Shown piece by piece: positions 31,451 to 39,377 of a DNA stretch of 64,000 nucleotides. The stretch is taken from the NCBI RefSeq assembly GCF_001984215.1, contig NZ_CP019421.1:128373-192372 (forward strand), given 5' to 3'. Made by a program: the position numbers and the translations under genes. The first letter of the stretch is position 1. Each line of letters opens with the position of its first letter. The DNA is from Mycobacterium sp. MS1601 (lineage in GTDB: Bacteria > Actinomycetota > Actinomycetes > Mycobacteriales > Mycobacteriaceae). A model generated the notes under the pieces. The model ran no database searches and was not told where the DNA came from. It saw nothing but the letters and a program-made list of their open reading frames with translations.

Positions 31451-31821
31451 CGCTCACCGACTCCGCCACGTGCCTTCAGATCCAAGAGGCCTGCGACGAC
31501 CTCTACTGCGACCCTGACGACCCGGCATTGTCAGGCCGACTACTGCAGCTGCTCGCCAGCACGTCCGCGTCCTCGGGCGTTGACGATGCTGGCCCGCCGT
31601 GTGCCGTCGTGCCGCGAACATCATGGCGCCGCCTGGTCAAGATCGCGTGCGACGAGCTGCACGACGACCCAGCCGACGCCGATGCCCGCGACCGTCTGCT
31701 CCTACTGCTGGCCGCCGGCGACATCAAATCGGCATCGATGAGTTGCGGCGGCCGTTCTGGGAGTGTCCAGGAAGAACAGTCCCGCCGGATCCTTGCCCAC
31801 ACCAACAAACACCACACCTAA
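31447..31821 (+). CDS. Small acidic protein, KIACDELHDDP family (paralogue B)
   Basis: A 124-residue protein (MTLTDSATCLQIQEACDDLY). It shares IQEACDDLYCDPDDP and RLVKIACDELHDDPADADAR with the protein at 589-855, and the second block with that at 59135-59368. It is coupled to the dienelactone hydrolase by ATGA. It has a longer linker and a polar C-terminal tail. Function is unknown. Confidence 0.7.
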   Translation: MTLTDSATCLQIQEACDDLYCDPDDPALSGRLLQLLASTSASSGVDDAGPPCAVVPRTSWRRLVKIACDELHDDPADADARDRLLLLLAAGDIKSASMSCGGRSGSVQEEQSRRILAHTNKHHT

Positions 31822-31843
31822 CCGGCGGAAGCAGCACACATTC

Positions 31844-32662
31844 ATGGACACACCCGCGAACTACCCGTGCGCCATCTCGCCGTTCGAGGACGGCGGTAAG
31901 CGCCAATACCTCACGCAGTTGGCGCAAACGGACGCTGTCAGACGCTACAAGAGCACCGCCACTTCAGAACTCGACGTCCAACCCGGAAACATCGTCGTCG
32001 ATCTCGGATGCGGCGCCGGCTTGGACCTGCACCGCTACGCGGGACTCACTGGACCCACTGGAGCCGTCATCGGCTTCGACTACGACCCACAAATGACCGC
32101 CCTCGCAACGCAAGCGACACAGCACCTTCCCACCGTGAACGTCGAAGTGGCCGACATCCACTGCTTGCCCTTGAACACGCAGTCAGCCGATCGCGTACAT
32201 ATCGACCGCGTACTCCAACACGTCACTTCCCCGGCCGGGGCCGTCGCGGAGGCCGCTCGCATCCTGCGCCCGACGGGAAAGCTCGTCTGCACCGAACCGG
32301 ACTGGGCGACCCTCGCAATCGATCACCCCGACGCGGACCTCAGTGTCGCGTACACGAACATGATGCTCAAACACGTTATCCCGCAACCGACTGTGGGCCG
32401 CAGCATCCCGCGGTTGCTCCAACAGGCGGGTCTCACTGTTACCCGAATCGAACCGGTTACGGCCCTATGGACTGACGTTGTCGCCGCCGATGGCGTCCTG
32501 GGTTTGCACGTGGTGACCGAGCGCGCACTAGCTGCAGGGCATCTCACCGCAGCGCAGGCCAGCAGCTGGATTGACCAACTTGTGTCGGCGCCATTTCTCG
32601 CCACGATGACACTCTTCATGGTGTCCGCGCAGTACGAGAACATCGACTTGGCCATCGGGTGA
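31844..32662 (+). CDS. SAM-dependent class I methyltransferase
   Basis: A 272-residue protein (MDTPANYPCAISPFEDGGKR). Motif I is VVDLGCGAGLDLHRYA, the acidic GFDYDPQMTA is motif II-like, and the post-motif regions VADIHCLPLNTQSAD and RILRPTGKLVC follow the family order. The substrate cannot be told. It is in the same rightward unit as the hydrolase and the KIACDELHDDP protein. Confidence 0.82.
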   Translation: MDTPANYPCAISPFEDGGKRQYLTQLAQTDAVRRYKSTATSELDVQPGNIVVDLGCGAGLDLHRYAGLTGPTGAVIGFDYDPQMTALATQATQHLPTVNVEVADIHCLPLNTQSADRVHIDRVLQHVTSPAGAVAEAARILRPTGKLVCTEPDWATLAIDHPDADLSVAYTNMMLKHVIPQPTVGRSIPRLLQQAGLTVTRIEPVTALWTDVVAADGVLGLHVVTERALAAGHLTAAQASSWIDQLVSAPFLATMTLFMVSAQYENIDLAIG

Positions 32663-33261
32663 AAGATCACATGGAACCTGCTCGCGAACTGCCCGTGCTC
32701 ACCGACGAGGAGAAGGCGCGGTGGCAAGCCTTGAGATCTGACATCCGGGAAATGGCTCCCCGGATCCGGAGAGCAGAAGCAACCGACGAGGAAATACAGG
32801 CAGCCTTCGGCCGCCTCGCCACACTCGACATCGACAACTACACCTTGATGAATGCGTTGCACATTCCGGCGGATGCCGGGGAGGCGTATTCGGCAGGGCT
32901 CGAACGCATCTTGCGTCGCATACCGGACGGGTGGGGGCGCTGGATCAGCCACGAGCGGGGCTGGTACCGACTCATCATCGAGTGCGATCGCCGGCTGTCC
33001 AAAGTCGACCCGAACTATGTCGTCTTCCGGGTCCGAGAGAAATTCGGGTCCCTCGGGTACTACTGCGCGCCCAGCATCGAGGAAACCTACGAGGTACGCA
33101 AGCAGTTCCAGGACGCCATCTTCCTGGCTCAGCGCGGCTCCACGAACACCTGTGAACACTGCGGCCGAAACGGCGTCCTCTACCAACGCAATGACTGGGT
33201 CAAACGACTCTGCGAGATCTGTGGCGACGACCTCGGATTCACGCGGTGCCAGCGGGCATAA
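32659..33261 (+). CDS. Zinc-ribbon protein of unknown role (EKFGSLGYY family)
   Basis: A 200-residue protein from a GTG overlapping the methyltransferase stop (GTGA); an ATG at 32671 is an alternative. The region VFRVREKFGSLGYYCAP, then TCEHCG and CEICG (two CxxC pairs), is the layout of a widespread bacterial family with no assigned function that often stands near mobile or polymorphic-toxin genes. Last gene of the rightward unit. Confidence 0.7.
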   Translation: MKDHMEPARELPVLTDEEKARWQALRSDIREMAPRIRRAEATDEEIQAAFGRLATLDIDNYTLMNALHIPADAGEAYSAGLERILRRIPDGWGRWISHERGWYRLIIECDRRLSKVDPNYVVFRVREKFGSLGYYCAPSIEETYEVRKQFQDAIFLAQRGSTNTCEHCGRNGVLYQRNDWVKRLCEICGDDLGFTRCQRA

Positions 33262-33361
33262 CCGCTGCAGAACACGTACTTTCGGAGCAGCAGCAAACCA
33301 GGATCGGGTCTCGGGAAGGCATTTGCGTCGGCCTCTTCGATCTGATGCCCTAGTTGGAGCA

Positions 33362-33374
33362 ATGACACGTCCCC
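33362..33374 (-). repeat. Dispersed 23-bp motif, partial copy
   Basis: Read leftward, GGGGACGTGTCAT with the second half degraded (tgctCCAACT). It lies in the convergent gap between 33261 and 33426. Confidence 0.6.
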
Positions 33375-33425
33375 CGCGCACCGCCGGCCGAGCACGCCCG
33401 CGCGCCGCGTCGGCTGGCAGTGCAC

Positions 33426-34358
33426 CTAGGCGAGGCTGCGGAGCAGCTGGCCCAGCCTCATCAGGCGTTGACCGGAGGCCAGGCATTTCGGAGCCAGCGC
33501 GGCGCCGTCGCCGCTGGAGAGCTGCTCGGCCAGGGCGGTGGGGTCGCCGGCGGCCATGACGGCGGCGATCGCGGCTTCGAGGTCGGCCATGATCTGTGCG
33601 GTGTCGCCCGGTTGTTCGTTATGCGATGCGGCGGGGGCCGGTCCGGCGGGCGGTGTGGAGCTAGTCGGGGTGGGATCGGTGGTGGTGGCGGCCTTGGACG
33701 GGTGCGCAGTGTCTTCCTGCTCCCAGGGTGGGCCATCATCGTCGTGCGATTGCGCCCAGCCGTGGTCTCCCGTCGGCGGCCGCGGCGCCGTGTCGTCGAC
33801 GTCGTCGTCTGCGTCCTCGGGCACCTGGGCCGGGACGAGCGCACCGAGTGGGGACGCAGGAACCGGTGGTGTCGTCGATTCGTAGAGCGGCCCGAAGCCG
33901 GGTGCGGTAGAGCGTTGCGCCACGGAGTCGATGAGTTCCCGTAGTGCGCCGGTTTGAGCGTCAGGATCGGTGACGCCTTCCAGGACTGCGGGAGCTTCCT
34001 CGACGACGACGCGGGAACCGGTGACACCCAGGCGTGCGACGTCTGAGGAGGTGACCGGGATGCGGGCTCCGGGTGCGGTGAGTTCCTGCAGCGGGAGGAT
34101 CAGTCCGACGATGCCCTGCTGGTAGCGCCGAGCGTTGGAGGCGGCGCAGCCCATTTGGTCTTGGACGAATGCGGTGAAGCCGCTGTAGGGCCGTCCCGCA
34201 GCGTCGTTGATGAACTTCCAGTCTTCATCGCGGTAGATCTCGGCGAGCACTTCGAAGGCTGTCTGGAAGGCGTTGTGCAGCTGCTGGGCTCGGCGCAGTG
34301 CGCGTTCCTGGCGGGTCTCCATGACGCCGGGCTCCTGGAAGACGAGGCCGGTGCTCAT
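33426..34358 (-). CDS. Hypothetical plasmid protein with disordered middle
   Basis: A 310-residue protein (MSTGLVFQEPGVMETRQERA). The first 100 residues form a helical domain (FQTAFEVLAEIYRDEDWKFI, then YSGFTAFVQDQMGC). The middle is a Pro/Thr/Asp-rich disordered linker. The last 60 residues form a short helical domain (MADLEAAIAAVMAAGDPTAL). It overlaps the gene upstream by 4 bp. No family is recognised, but the folded-linker-folded layout is shared by several proteins on this element. Confidence 0.65.
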   Translation of the reverse strand: MSTGLVFQEPGVMETRQERALRRAQQLHNAFQTAFEVLAEIYRDEDWKFINDAAGRPYSGFTAFVQDQMGCAASNARRYQQGIVGLILPLQELTAPGARIPVTSSDVARLGVTGSRVVVEEAPAVLEGVTDPDAQTGALRELIDSVAQRSTAPGFGPLYESTTPPVPASPLGALVPAQVPEDADDDVDDTAPRPPTGDHGWAQSHDDDGPPWEQEDTAHPSKAATTTDPTPTSSTPPAGPAPAASHNEQPGDTAQIMADLEAAIAAVMAAGDPTALAEQLSSGDGAALAPKCLASGQRLMRLGQLLRSLA

Positions 34359-34981
34359 TGGGCGTCTCGCTGCGCGATCGCGGCGGCGATGAGGTCTGCG
34401 GCGTCGTCGAGGCCGGCGCGGAGGCGCTTCTGTGTGCTCGGGTCGCTCCAGGCGGTGGCGATGACGTCGGCCAGGCCGGCGGTGAGGACACCGAGGTCGG
34501 CGGGGGCGTCGATGCGCAGCCGCTTGCGGGTCTGCCCGTCGGGCAGAAGCCGCAGCACGGTGATGGTGACCACGTTGGTGGTCATCGACGCCGGGCTGTT
34601 GCGGTAGGTCGCCATGATTCGTTGTTCGACAAGGGCTTTGGCGAGCGGGTCGCGCAGGGATCCGACGGGGACGACGGACAGGGGGCCGTCGTTGTCGCCG
34701 GCGTTGCCGCGGGTGAGCCGCTCTTCGTACTCTTCGCCGGCCATGGCCAGACCGGACAGGTAGGTGGTCTTGAGGGCTTTGCGCTCCTGGTCGTCGCGGG
34801 CCAGCTCGTAGCGGCGGAACGTCTCCGCGGCGCCGTCTGGGGTGGAGGCGTAGGCGATGGCGTCGGCGTCGCGGCGGCGGCGGGCCTTCTCCAGCTTGGT
34901 CTGCACCTTGTCGAGTTCGCGCAGGAGTTCGTCGAGGGTCGGTTCCTGGGTCGGCGGTTCTTGGGTCATGGTGTCAGTCAT
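34355..34981 (-). CDS. Hypothetical protein with N-terminal coiled coil
   Basis: A 208-residue protein (MTDTMTQEPPTQEPTLDELL). A coiled coil (RELDKVQTKLEKARRRRDAD) is followed by a polar, mostly helical region and a C-terminal helical segment (LGVLTAGLADVIATAWSDPS). It is translationally linked to 33426-34358 and overlaps the 49-residue gene upstream by 8 bp. No family is recognised. Confidence 0.6.
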   Translation of the reverse strand: MTDTMTQEPPTQEPTLDELLRELDKVQTKLEKARRRRDADAIAYASTPDGAAETFRRYELARDDQERKALKTTYLSGLAMAGEEYEERLTRGNAGDNDGPLSVVPVGSLRDPLAKALVEQRIMATYRNSPASMTTNVVTITVLRLLPDGQTRKRLRIDAPADLGVLTAGLADVIATAWSDPSTQKRLRAGLDDAADLIAAAIAQRDAQ

Positions 34982-35123
34982 TGTCTCGCTCCTGGGCTTC
35001 GTTGACGCCGAAGAAGTCTTCGGCGGCCGCCGTGGCGGCGGCGTCGGTGGGTCCGGTGAACGTATGTCGCTCGCCGGTCTCTGGGTCTTCGACCTCGATC
35101 TCGACGTGCTGCGGGGTGGCCAT
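34974..35123 (-). CDS. Small acidic protein
   Basis: A 49-residue ORF, MATPQHVEIEVEDPETGERH and onward, with AGGAAGGA before the ATG at 35123. A short strand-rich N-terminus is followed by an Ala/Glu helix. It overlaps the next start by 8 bp. Too short to classify, but the ribosome site and overlap argue that it is translated. Confidence 0.5.
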   Translation of the reverse strand: MATPQHVEIEVEDPETGERHTFTGPTDAAATAAAEDFFGVNEAQERDND

Positions 35124-35138
35124 GGTGGGTGATCCTTC

Positions 35139-36263
35139 CTAGGTCATGACGGCCGGGGCGGCCTGCGGGAACTGGCCGATGATCTTGTTGCAGGCCTTGT
35201 TGACGCGATCGGCGGTCTGCTGCACCTTCTTCGGGTCGCCCTTGGCCCAGCCGTCGATGTAGGCGAAGGAGCTGCCACCCGGGTTCAGGCCGTAGTGGCG
35301 GGCGATGACGTAGGCGACACTTTCGGCTTCGACCTCCATCGTGGGACGTTGTCCGTCTGGGCCGCTGTGGTATTCGTGGTGGCGCTCCATGTGGCCCATC
35401 TGGATATGCGCCAATTCGTGGGCCAAGCAGACGGCTGCGTGTGCATCACTGTGGCGGGTGCTCACGACGACCTTCTTGGTCGGCTTGTCCTGGGTGTAGG
35501 CCTCCGGGCCGTCCTCGGGCAGTTCGACGCGTTCGACGGTGTAGCCGTGCGCGTTGATCTGCTTCTCGAGTTCGGCATGCATCTCCGGCGGGGCCACCCC
35601 GGTCTCGCGGGTGTAGGTGATCTCGGGGCGCTGAGGCACGGGTGGGCCGGTGGTGTCGGAGACGTCGTAGACCGGGACGCCGAGCCAGCCGGTGACGACC
35701 TCTTCCTCGGTGCCGTCGTCCTTCTTGCGCTTCTCGATCTTGGGGGCCCGCACCCAGATGGCCTTGCACCCGGCGATGAGGGAGCGGTTGAACTTCTTGT
35801 TCCAGACCTTCTTCATGCCGCCGACGAAGGTGGCGTCGGGGCGCTGCATGCGGATGAGTAGCTGATTACCCAGGGAGTACGAGTGGAACTGGGAGGCGTA
35901 TTGCAGCCAGTCCTGCCACTGTTCGGCGGTATTGAGGTTGGCGATCGCGGCGTCGATCTCGCGGCGGAAGTCTTCGACGCGGGTGGACTTGTCGGCGAAG
36001 CTGACCGTCTTCGGTGTGGCCACGGCCGGCTCCGCGGCCAGTGGTGGTTCGGCCGGCGGCGCGGCCAGTGGTGGTTCGGCCGGCGGCGCGGCGAGCGGAT
36101 GGGCGGCGGCCGCGGCGGGGTAGCCGGCGTCGGCCAGGGCGGCCTGCAGGACCGATTCGGCTTCCTCCAGGACTTCAACGGAGTGCGCTGAGTGGCTGTA
36201 TGCCAGTCGGGTGTCCCCGGAGCAGCGCCGGGGCCCTCCTGGGTCAGTCGTGGCACGACACAT
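35139..36263 (-). CDS. ArdC-like antirestriction protein with MC-x-A-EPGGP N-terminal tag and HELAH metalloprotease motif
   Basis: A 374-residue protein. The ATG at 36263 follows GAGGAGGT and opens MCRATTDPGGPRRCSGDTR, the tag shared with two other proteins here; an upstream ATG at 36284 is less likely. Two PPLAA repeats precede the ArdC N-domain (YSLGNQLLIRMQRPDATFVG, GWLGVPVYDV). The C-terminal half carries VCLAHELAHIQMGHMERH, a zinc metalloprotease motif as in ImmA/IrrE-type proteins. ArdC protects incoming single-stranded plasmid DNA from restriction, which fits early expression during conjugation. A TGACGGAAR-N14-GGTACT element lies 91 bp upstream. Confidence 0.82.
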   Translation of the reverse strand: MCRATTDPGGPRRCSGDTRLAYSHSAHSVEVLEEAESVLQAALADAGYPAAAAAHPLAAPPAEPPLAAPPAEPPLAAEPAVATPKTVSFADKSTRVEDFRREIDAAIANLNTAEQWQDWLQYASQFHSYSLGNQLLIRMQRPDATFVGGMKKVWNKKFNRSLIAGCKAIWVRAPKIEKRKKDDGTEEEVVTGWLGVPVYDVSDTTGPPVPQRPEITYTRETGVAPPEMHAELEKQINAHGYTVERVELPEDGPEAYTQDKPTKKVVVSTRHSDAHAAVCLAHELAHIQMGHMERHHEYHSGPDGQRPTMEVEAESVAYVIARHYGLNPGGSSFAYIDGWAKGDPKKVQQTADRVNKACNKIIGQFPQAAPAVMT

Positions 36264-36353
36264 GGGTGGTACCTCCTCGGACACGGACGCTGGGACCGCT
36301 ATTGGTGTAGCGCCAGCTCGGCAAGAAGAGCTGGAGTGCGTCCTTGTCTAGGA

Positions 36354-36383
36354 AGTACCGGCGGTGGCGGGCGTTTCCGTCAC
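36354..36383 (-). promoter_or_regulatory. TGACGGAAR-N14-GGTACT promoter-like element
   Basis: Read leftward: GTGACGGAAA, 14 bases, GGTACT. It is 91 bp upstream of the ArdC-like start. Confidence 0.65.
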
Positions 36384-36443
36384 GCGTGGCCGCGAGAAGT
36401 GTCCCCGCCCCACCCCGAGGTATACATGGGTGCCGCAAATGTG

Positions 36444-36460
36444 TATAGTGGTTTACATCC
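36444..36460 (+). promoter_or_regulatory. Promoter element TATAGTGGTTTACATCC
   Basis: TATAGTGGTTTACATCC ends 17 bp before the ADP-ribosylglycohydrolase start. The core ATAGTGGTTTACAT also occurs at 27551-27564. TATA-like box plus possible operator. TATACA/TGTATA arms flank the preceding 25 bp. Confidence 0.5.
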
Positions 36461-36476
36461 GAAGGGGAGGCGCACC

Positions 36477-37544
36477 ATGATGAGACGAACTGCCACTCAG
36501 GCCCGTTACCGCAACGCCCTGATCGGCCTGGCCGCCGGCGATGCGTGGGGCTACCAGGTCGAGTTCCGCAAGTACGCTCAGATGCCCGCCTACCCGGTGC
36601 CGGCGCCCAAGAAGATCTGGAAGATCTCCGACGACACCCAGATGACCCTGGCCCTGCACGATGCCCTTGTCGACGCCTCCGGCCAGCTCGACGACGTCGA
36701 CGTCCTCACCAAGGCGATCACCGCACGCTTCCTGGAGTGGCAGGTCGACCGCGACAACAACCGCGCGCCCGGAGCGACCTGCATGGGGTCGTTGCGGCAG
36801 CTGCGCGCCGGCGCTCGGTGGCATGACGCCGATGGCGCTCGGGTCAGTGCCGGTTGCGGTGCGGTGATGCGCCTGGCTCCCGCGGCGCTGTGCCCGGACG
36901 AGGTGTGGCTGGGGGTCACCGCGCTGCAGGCTGCGCTCACTCACAAGCACCCGCTGGCGATCGCCTCCGCCCTGGTGCTCAGCGACGCGATCCGCTCTGC
37001 CACCTCAGTGCGCGGGCACTTCCTCGAACACGCGATCAGTGCCGCGATGTCGGTGCTCTCCGGGCAGAGCCCGTGGCTGCGCGACGAGTTCCTGCTGCGC
37101 GTCCTCTCCCCCATGACCGCCGACGTGCCGGGCATGCTCGCCGCGGGCGTCAAGGAGATCCTCCTCGACGCACTGCTGGATGCCTTCACCGTCAAGCAGG
37201 AGCTGTTCACGCTCACTCCGGAGGACTACGGCGATCCGTGCATCGGTATCGGCGAGGGGTGGGAGTCGGGTTCAGCGACAGCGATCGCGCTCCTGGTCGC
37301 CGACATGGCCACCGCGTCCGGCCGCGGGCGCGCTCCCCTCAATGGCCGCGAAGCGCTCGCATGGGCGTCAACCAGCAACGGGGATTCCGATTCGATTGCC
37401 AGCATCGCCGGCGCAGTCATCGGGGCCGCCCACACCGGTGATCGCTACTGGGCCGGGGTCAAGCTCAACCCGCGGTTCGAGCCGCGGTATGCCAAGGCGC
37501 TGCGCAATGCCCCGTCGGCGGCCCGAGGGTTCCTGGCTGCATGA
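36477..37544 (+). CDS. ADP-ribosylglycohydrolase (DraG-like)
   Basis: A 355-residue protein (MMRRTATQARYRNALIGLAA, then GDAWGYQVEF). The two metal-binding motifs are ISDDTQMTL (51-58) and GDSDSIASIAGAVIGA near the C-terminus, as in DraG/ARH enzymes that remove ADP-ribose from proteins or other targets using two magnesium ions. The ATG at 36477 lies 8 bp after AGGGGAGG. It is divergent from the ArdC-like gene. With the ADP-ribosyltransferase at 20850-22586, it could form a reversible modification pair. Confidence 0.88.
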   Translation: MMRRTATQARYRNALIGLAAGDAWGYQVEFRKYAQMPAYPVPAPKKIWKISDDTQMTLALHDALVDASGQLDDVDVLTKAITARFLEWQVDRDNNRAPGATCMGSLRQLRAGARWHDADGARVSAGCGAVMRLAPAALCPDEVWLGVTALQAALTHKHPLAIASALVLSDAIRSATSVRGHFLEHAISAAMSVLSGQSPWLRDEFLLRVLSPMTADVPGMLAAGVKEILLDALLDAFTVKQELFTLTPEDYGDPCIGIGEGWESGSATAIALLVADMATASGRGRAPLNGREALAWASTSNGDSDSIASIAGAVIGAAHTGDRYWAGVKLNPRFEPRYAKALRNAPSAARGFLAA

Positions 37545-37554
37545 CACAGCCCGA

Positions 37555-37863
37555 TCAGATGCTGCGGCCCACCAGGATCCATGGGAGCAGGGCTCCGAAA
37601 GAGACGCCGGCGACGATGATGAAGACGGCGCCTGCCGGGACGGCTTTCGGGAAAGCGCGGAAGCCAGCGCCGGCGATGAACGTGAGCACGACGGCCAAGC
37701 CCAGCATTCCGTAGGCGGCCTGCGTCACCGACATCGGCTGGGCCGGTGCACTGAGCTGGGCGTCCAGGCGCGGTGCGGCCCAGAAGGCGAGAGCCGTCGA
37801 GCCCACCAGCATCACAAGGGCCGCAGAGGTCATCCAAACCTTGAGCGTGTGCATTCTCGTCAT
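37555..37863 (-). CDS. Membrane protein with three to four helices
   Basis: A 102-residue hydrophobic protein (MTRMHTLKVWMTSAALVMLV). Three to four helices are predicted (about 11-29, 45-64 and 75-98, the last ending LPWILVG). A TGACGGAAR-N14-GGTACT element lies 57 bp upstream. Function is unknown. Confidence 0.6.
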   Translation of the reverse strand: MTRMHTLKVWMTSAALVMLVGSTALAFWAAPRLDAQLSAPAQPMSVTQAAYGMLGLAVVLTFIAGAGFRAFPKAVPAGAVFIIVAGVSFGALLPWILVGRSI

Positions 37864-37919
37864 GGTTCGTCCGTTGCCTTTCGTATGAGGTGGCGAGGAA
37901 ATCCTCGTCCTAGTTGGCT

Positions 37920-37949
37920 AGTACCTCAACGCCCGGCCTTTTCCGTCAC
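37920..37949 (-). promoter_or_regulatory. TGACGGAAR-N14-GGTACT promoter-like element
   Basis: Read leftward: GTGACGGAAA, 14 bases, GGTACT; 57 bp upstream of the membrane protein at 37863. Confidence 0.65.
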
Positions 37950-37971
37950 CCATGAAACGACGGCACTGGAT

Positions 37972-38280
37972 CTACCCGAGAGGTGCGGACAGCAGTGCAG
38001 CCAAGAGAACGATGAAAGTGATGGCGCACAGCGCAATCAGGACTGCTCGCGTGGTCCGACGCATTCTGGTGTCCTCGGCGACGGCCTGCTCCGGACTCAT
38101 ACCGCTGTCGATTTTCGGGAGCAGTTCTGCCAGTCGGGCGACGTGAGTCTCTGCGGCGGTGGGGCGTGCACCCGCGTGGAGCTGCTGCAGCCTTTTCGGG
38201 GTTACGACAAATCCGAGTTGCTCAAGCCGGCGGCTTCGACGCAGAGCGTCCTCGTCACTGAGAGCGCCGATTCCGATCAC
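37972..38280 (-). CDS. C-tail-anchored membrane protein, HAGA family (paralogue 2)
   Basis: A 102-residue protein read from GTG at 38280, with GAGGGGG upstream. The cytoplasmic block RLEQLGFVVTPKRLQQLHAG matches the protein at 24912-25193, and the C-terminal membrane helix (VLIALCAITFIVLLAALLSA) matches in position. Function is unknown. Confidence 0.6.
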   Translation of the reverse strand: MIGIGALSDEDALRRSRRLEQLGFVVTPKRLQQLHAGARPTAAETHVARLAELLPKIDSGMSPEQAVAEDTRMRRTTRAVLIALCAITFIVLLAALLSAPLG

Positions 38281-38368
38281 CCTAACCCCCTCACGTGAGC
38301 AGCGATTTCCGCCGAGTGGACCCGGGCGGTATTCGACCCATTCTCGCAGCCGACTCTGACACCGGGCG

Positions 38369-39007
38369 TCAGCTCATGTCCCAGTCGGTGCCCCAGGTTT
38401 TCGACAAGAAGAGGTTGATGGCGCCGATGGTGGAGCAGTAGATGACGCCGGGGCGGCGGGGGTCTTCGGAGATGACGGTGCCGACGACGTGGACGCCCTT
38501 GCTGCCGGGCTTGAGGCGCTCGTAGATCGGCGCTCCGCTGTCGCCGTGATCGGCCGGCATTTGGACGGCGAACTTCTTGTCGTCGACGGAAAGCACTGTG
38601 CCGCAAGTTTCTTGAGTCGTCGCCCCGTATTTACAGACTTTGGATCCTTCGTTGGGCACCCACGGATCCAGGAGTGGCTCGCGAGACATCAGGCTGTACT
38701 CGCTGGGGATGTTGGAGTACAGGCGGATGGCGATCAGGTCGGTGGTGGGGTCGTGGATCTCCGGTATGAACTGGCCGATCTGGATGTTGCCCAGGCTGAC
38801 TTCGGTGATGCCGTTCTTGTAGCAGTGGCCGGCCGTGTAGACGATGTTGGGCATCTTGGGGTCCGGGAAACTTACTGTGCACCAACGTCCGCCGCTGGTG
38901 ATCATGAAGCCGGCGGTGATGGCCAGTGCGCCGGCCGGTGCCGCGGCGCTCAGCGCGGTGATGATGGCCAGCGTCACCGCGACCAGGACTGTCAGTAGGC
39001 GGCGCAT
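38369..39007 (-). CDS. Secreted trypsin-like serine protease
   Basis: A 212-residue exported protease (MRRLLTVLVAVTLAIITALS signal). Catalytic triad: His61 in TAGHC, Asp90 in TTDLIAI and Ser157 in GDSGAP, a chymotrypsin-fold arrangement. Cys pairs (43-62, 125-135) could be disulphides. In ESX systems a subtilisin-type protease (MycP) is the partner; here a different fold lies at the end of the transfer cluster, and may process exported substrates. That role is inference. Confidence 0.85.
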   Translation of the reverse strand: MRRLLTVLVAVTLAIITALSAAAPAGALAITAGFMITSGGRWCTVSFPDPKMPNIVYTAGHCYKNGITEVSLGNIQIGQFIPEIHDPTTDLIAIRLYSNIPSEYSLMSREPLLDPWVPNEGSKVCKYGATTQETCGTVLSVDDKKFAVQMPADHGDSGAPIYERLKPGSKGVHVVGTVISEDPRRPGVIYCSTIGAINLFLSKTWGTDWDMS

Positions 39008-39008
39008 G

Positions 39009-39350
39009 TCAGTACTTCAGGGTTTCGCGTTTGTATTGTTCGTACTGCTCGGCGGTGGGGGCGTCGGGCAGTACTTCGTAGGCCGAGGGTGGCACGGTGG
39101 TGCCGTTGGCTGCGGCGTTGGCTTCCATGCGTTCGCGCACGCCCAGGCGGCCACGCATCGAGGCGACGCCGGCTACGGCCAGGATCTCGCGAACCAGGTT
39201 ACGTTCGTTGCCTTTTCGGACGTTCTCGTGCAGGAAGAGGCCGGTGACTGCGCCGCCGGGGGCGGTGGAGACGCCGATGGTGCGGTTGCGGTTGAAGACC
39301 TCGTAGCGGTCGGGGAGCTGCAGCCGCGGGGAGTCGGGTGCTGATGTCAT
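39009..39350 (-). CDS. Hypothetical protein of the transfer cluster
   Basis: A 113-residue protein (MTSAPDSPRLQLPDRYEVFN). It has a strand-rich N-terminus (NRTIGVSTAPGGAVTGLFLH) followed by helices (GNERNLVREILAVAGVASMR). AAGGAG precedes the ATG. It sits between the protease and the BTAD protein, with 1 bp between its stop and the protease start, so the three are one unit. No family is recognised. Confidence 0.6.
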   Translation of the reverse strand: MTSAPDSPRLQLPDRYEVFNRNRTIGVSTAPGGAVTGLFLHENVRKGNERNLVREILAVAGVASMRGRLGVRERMEANAAANGTTVPPSAYEVLPDAPTAEQYEQYKRETLKY

Positions 39351-39377
39351 CGGGTCTCCTTGGTGTGGCGGTTGGGG

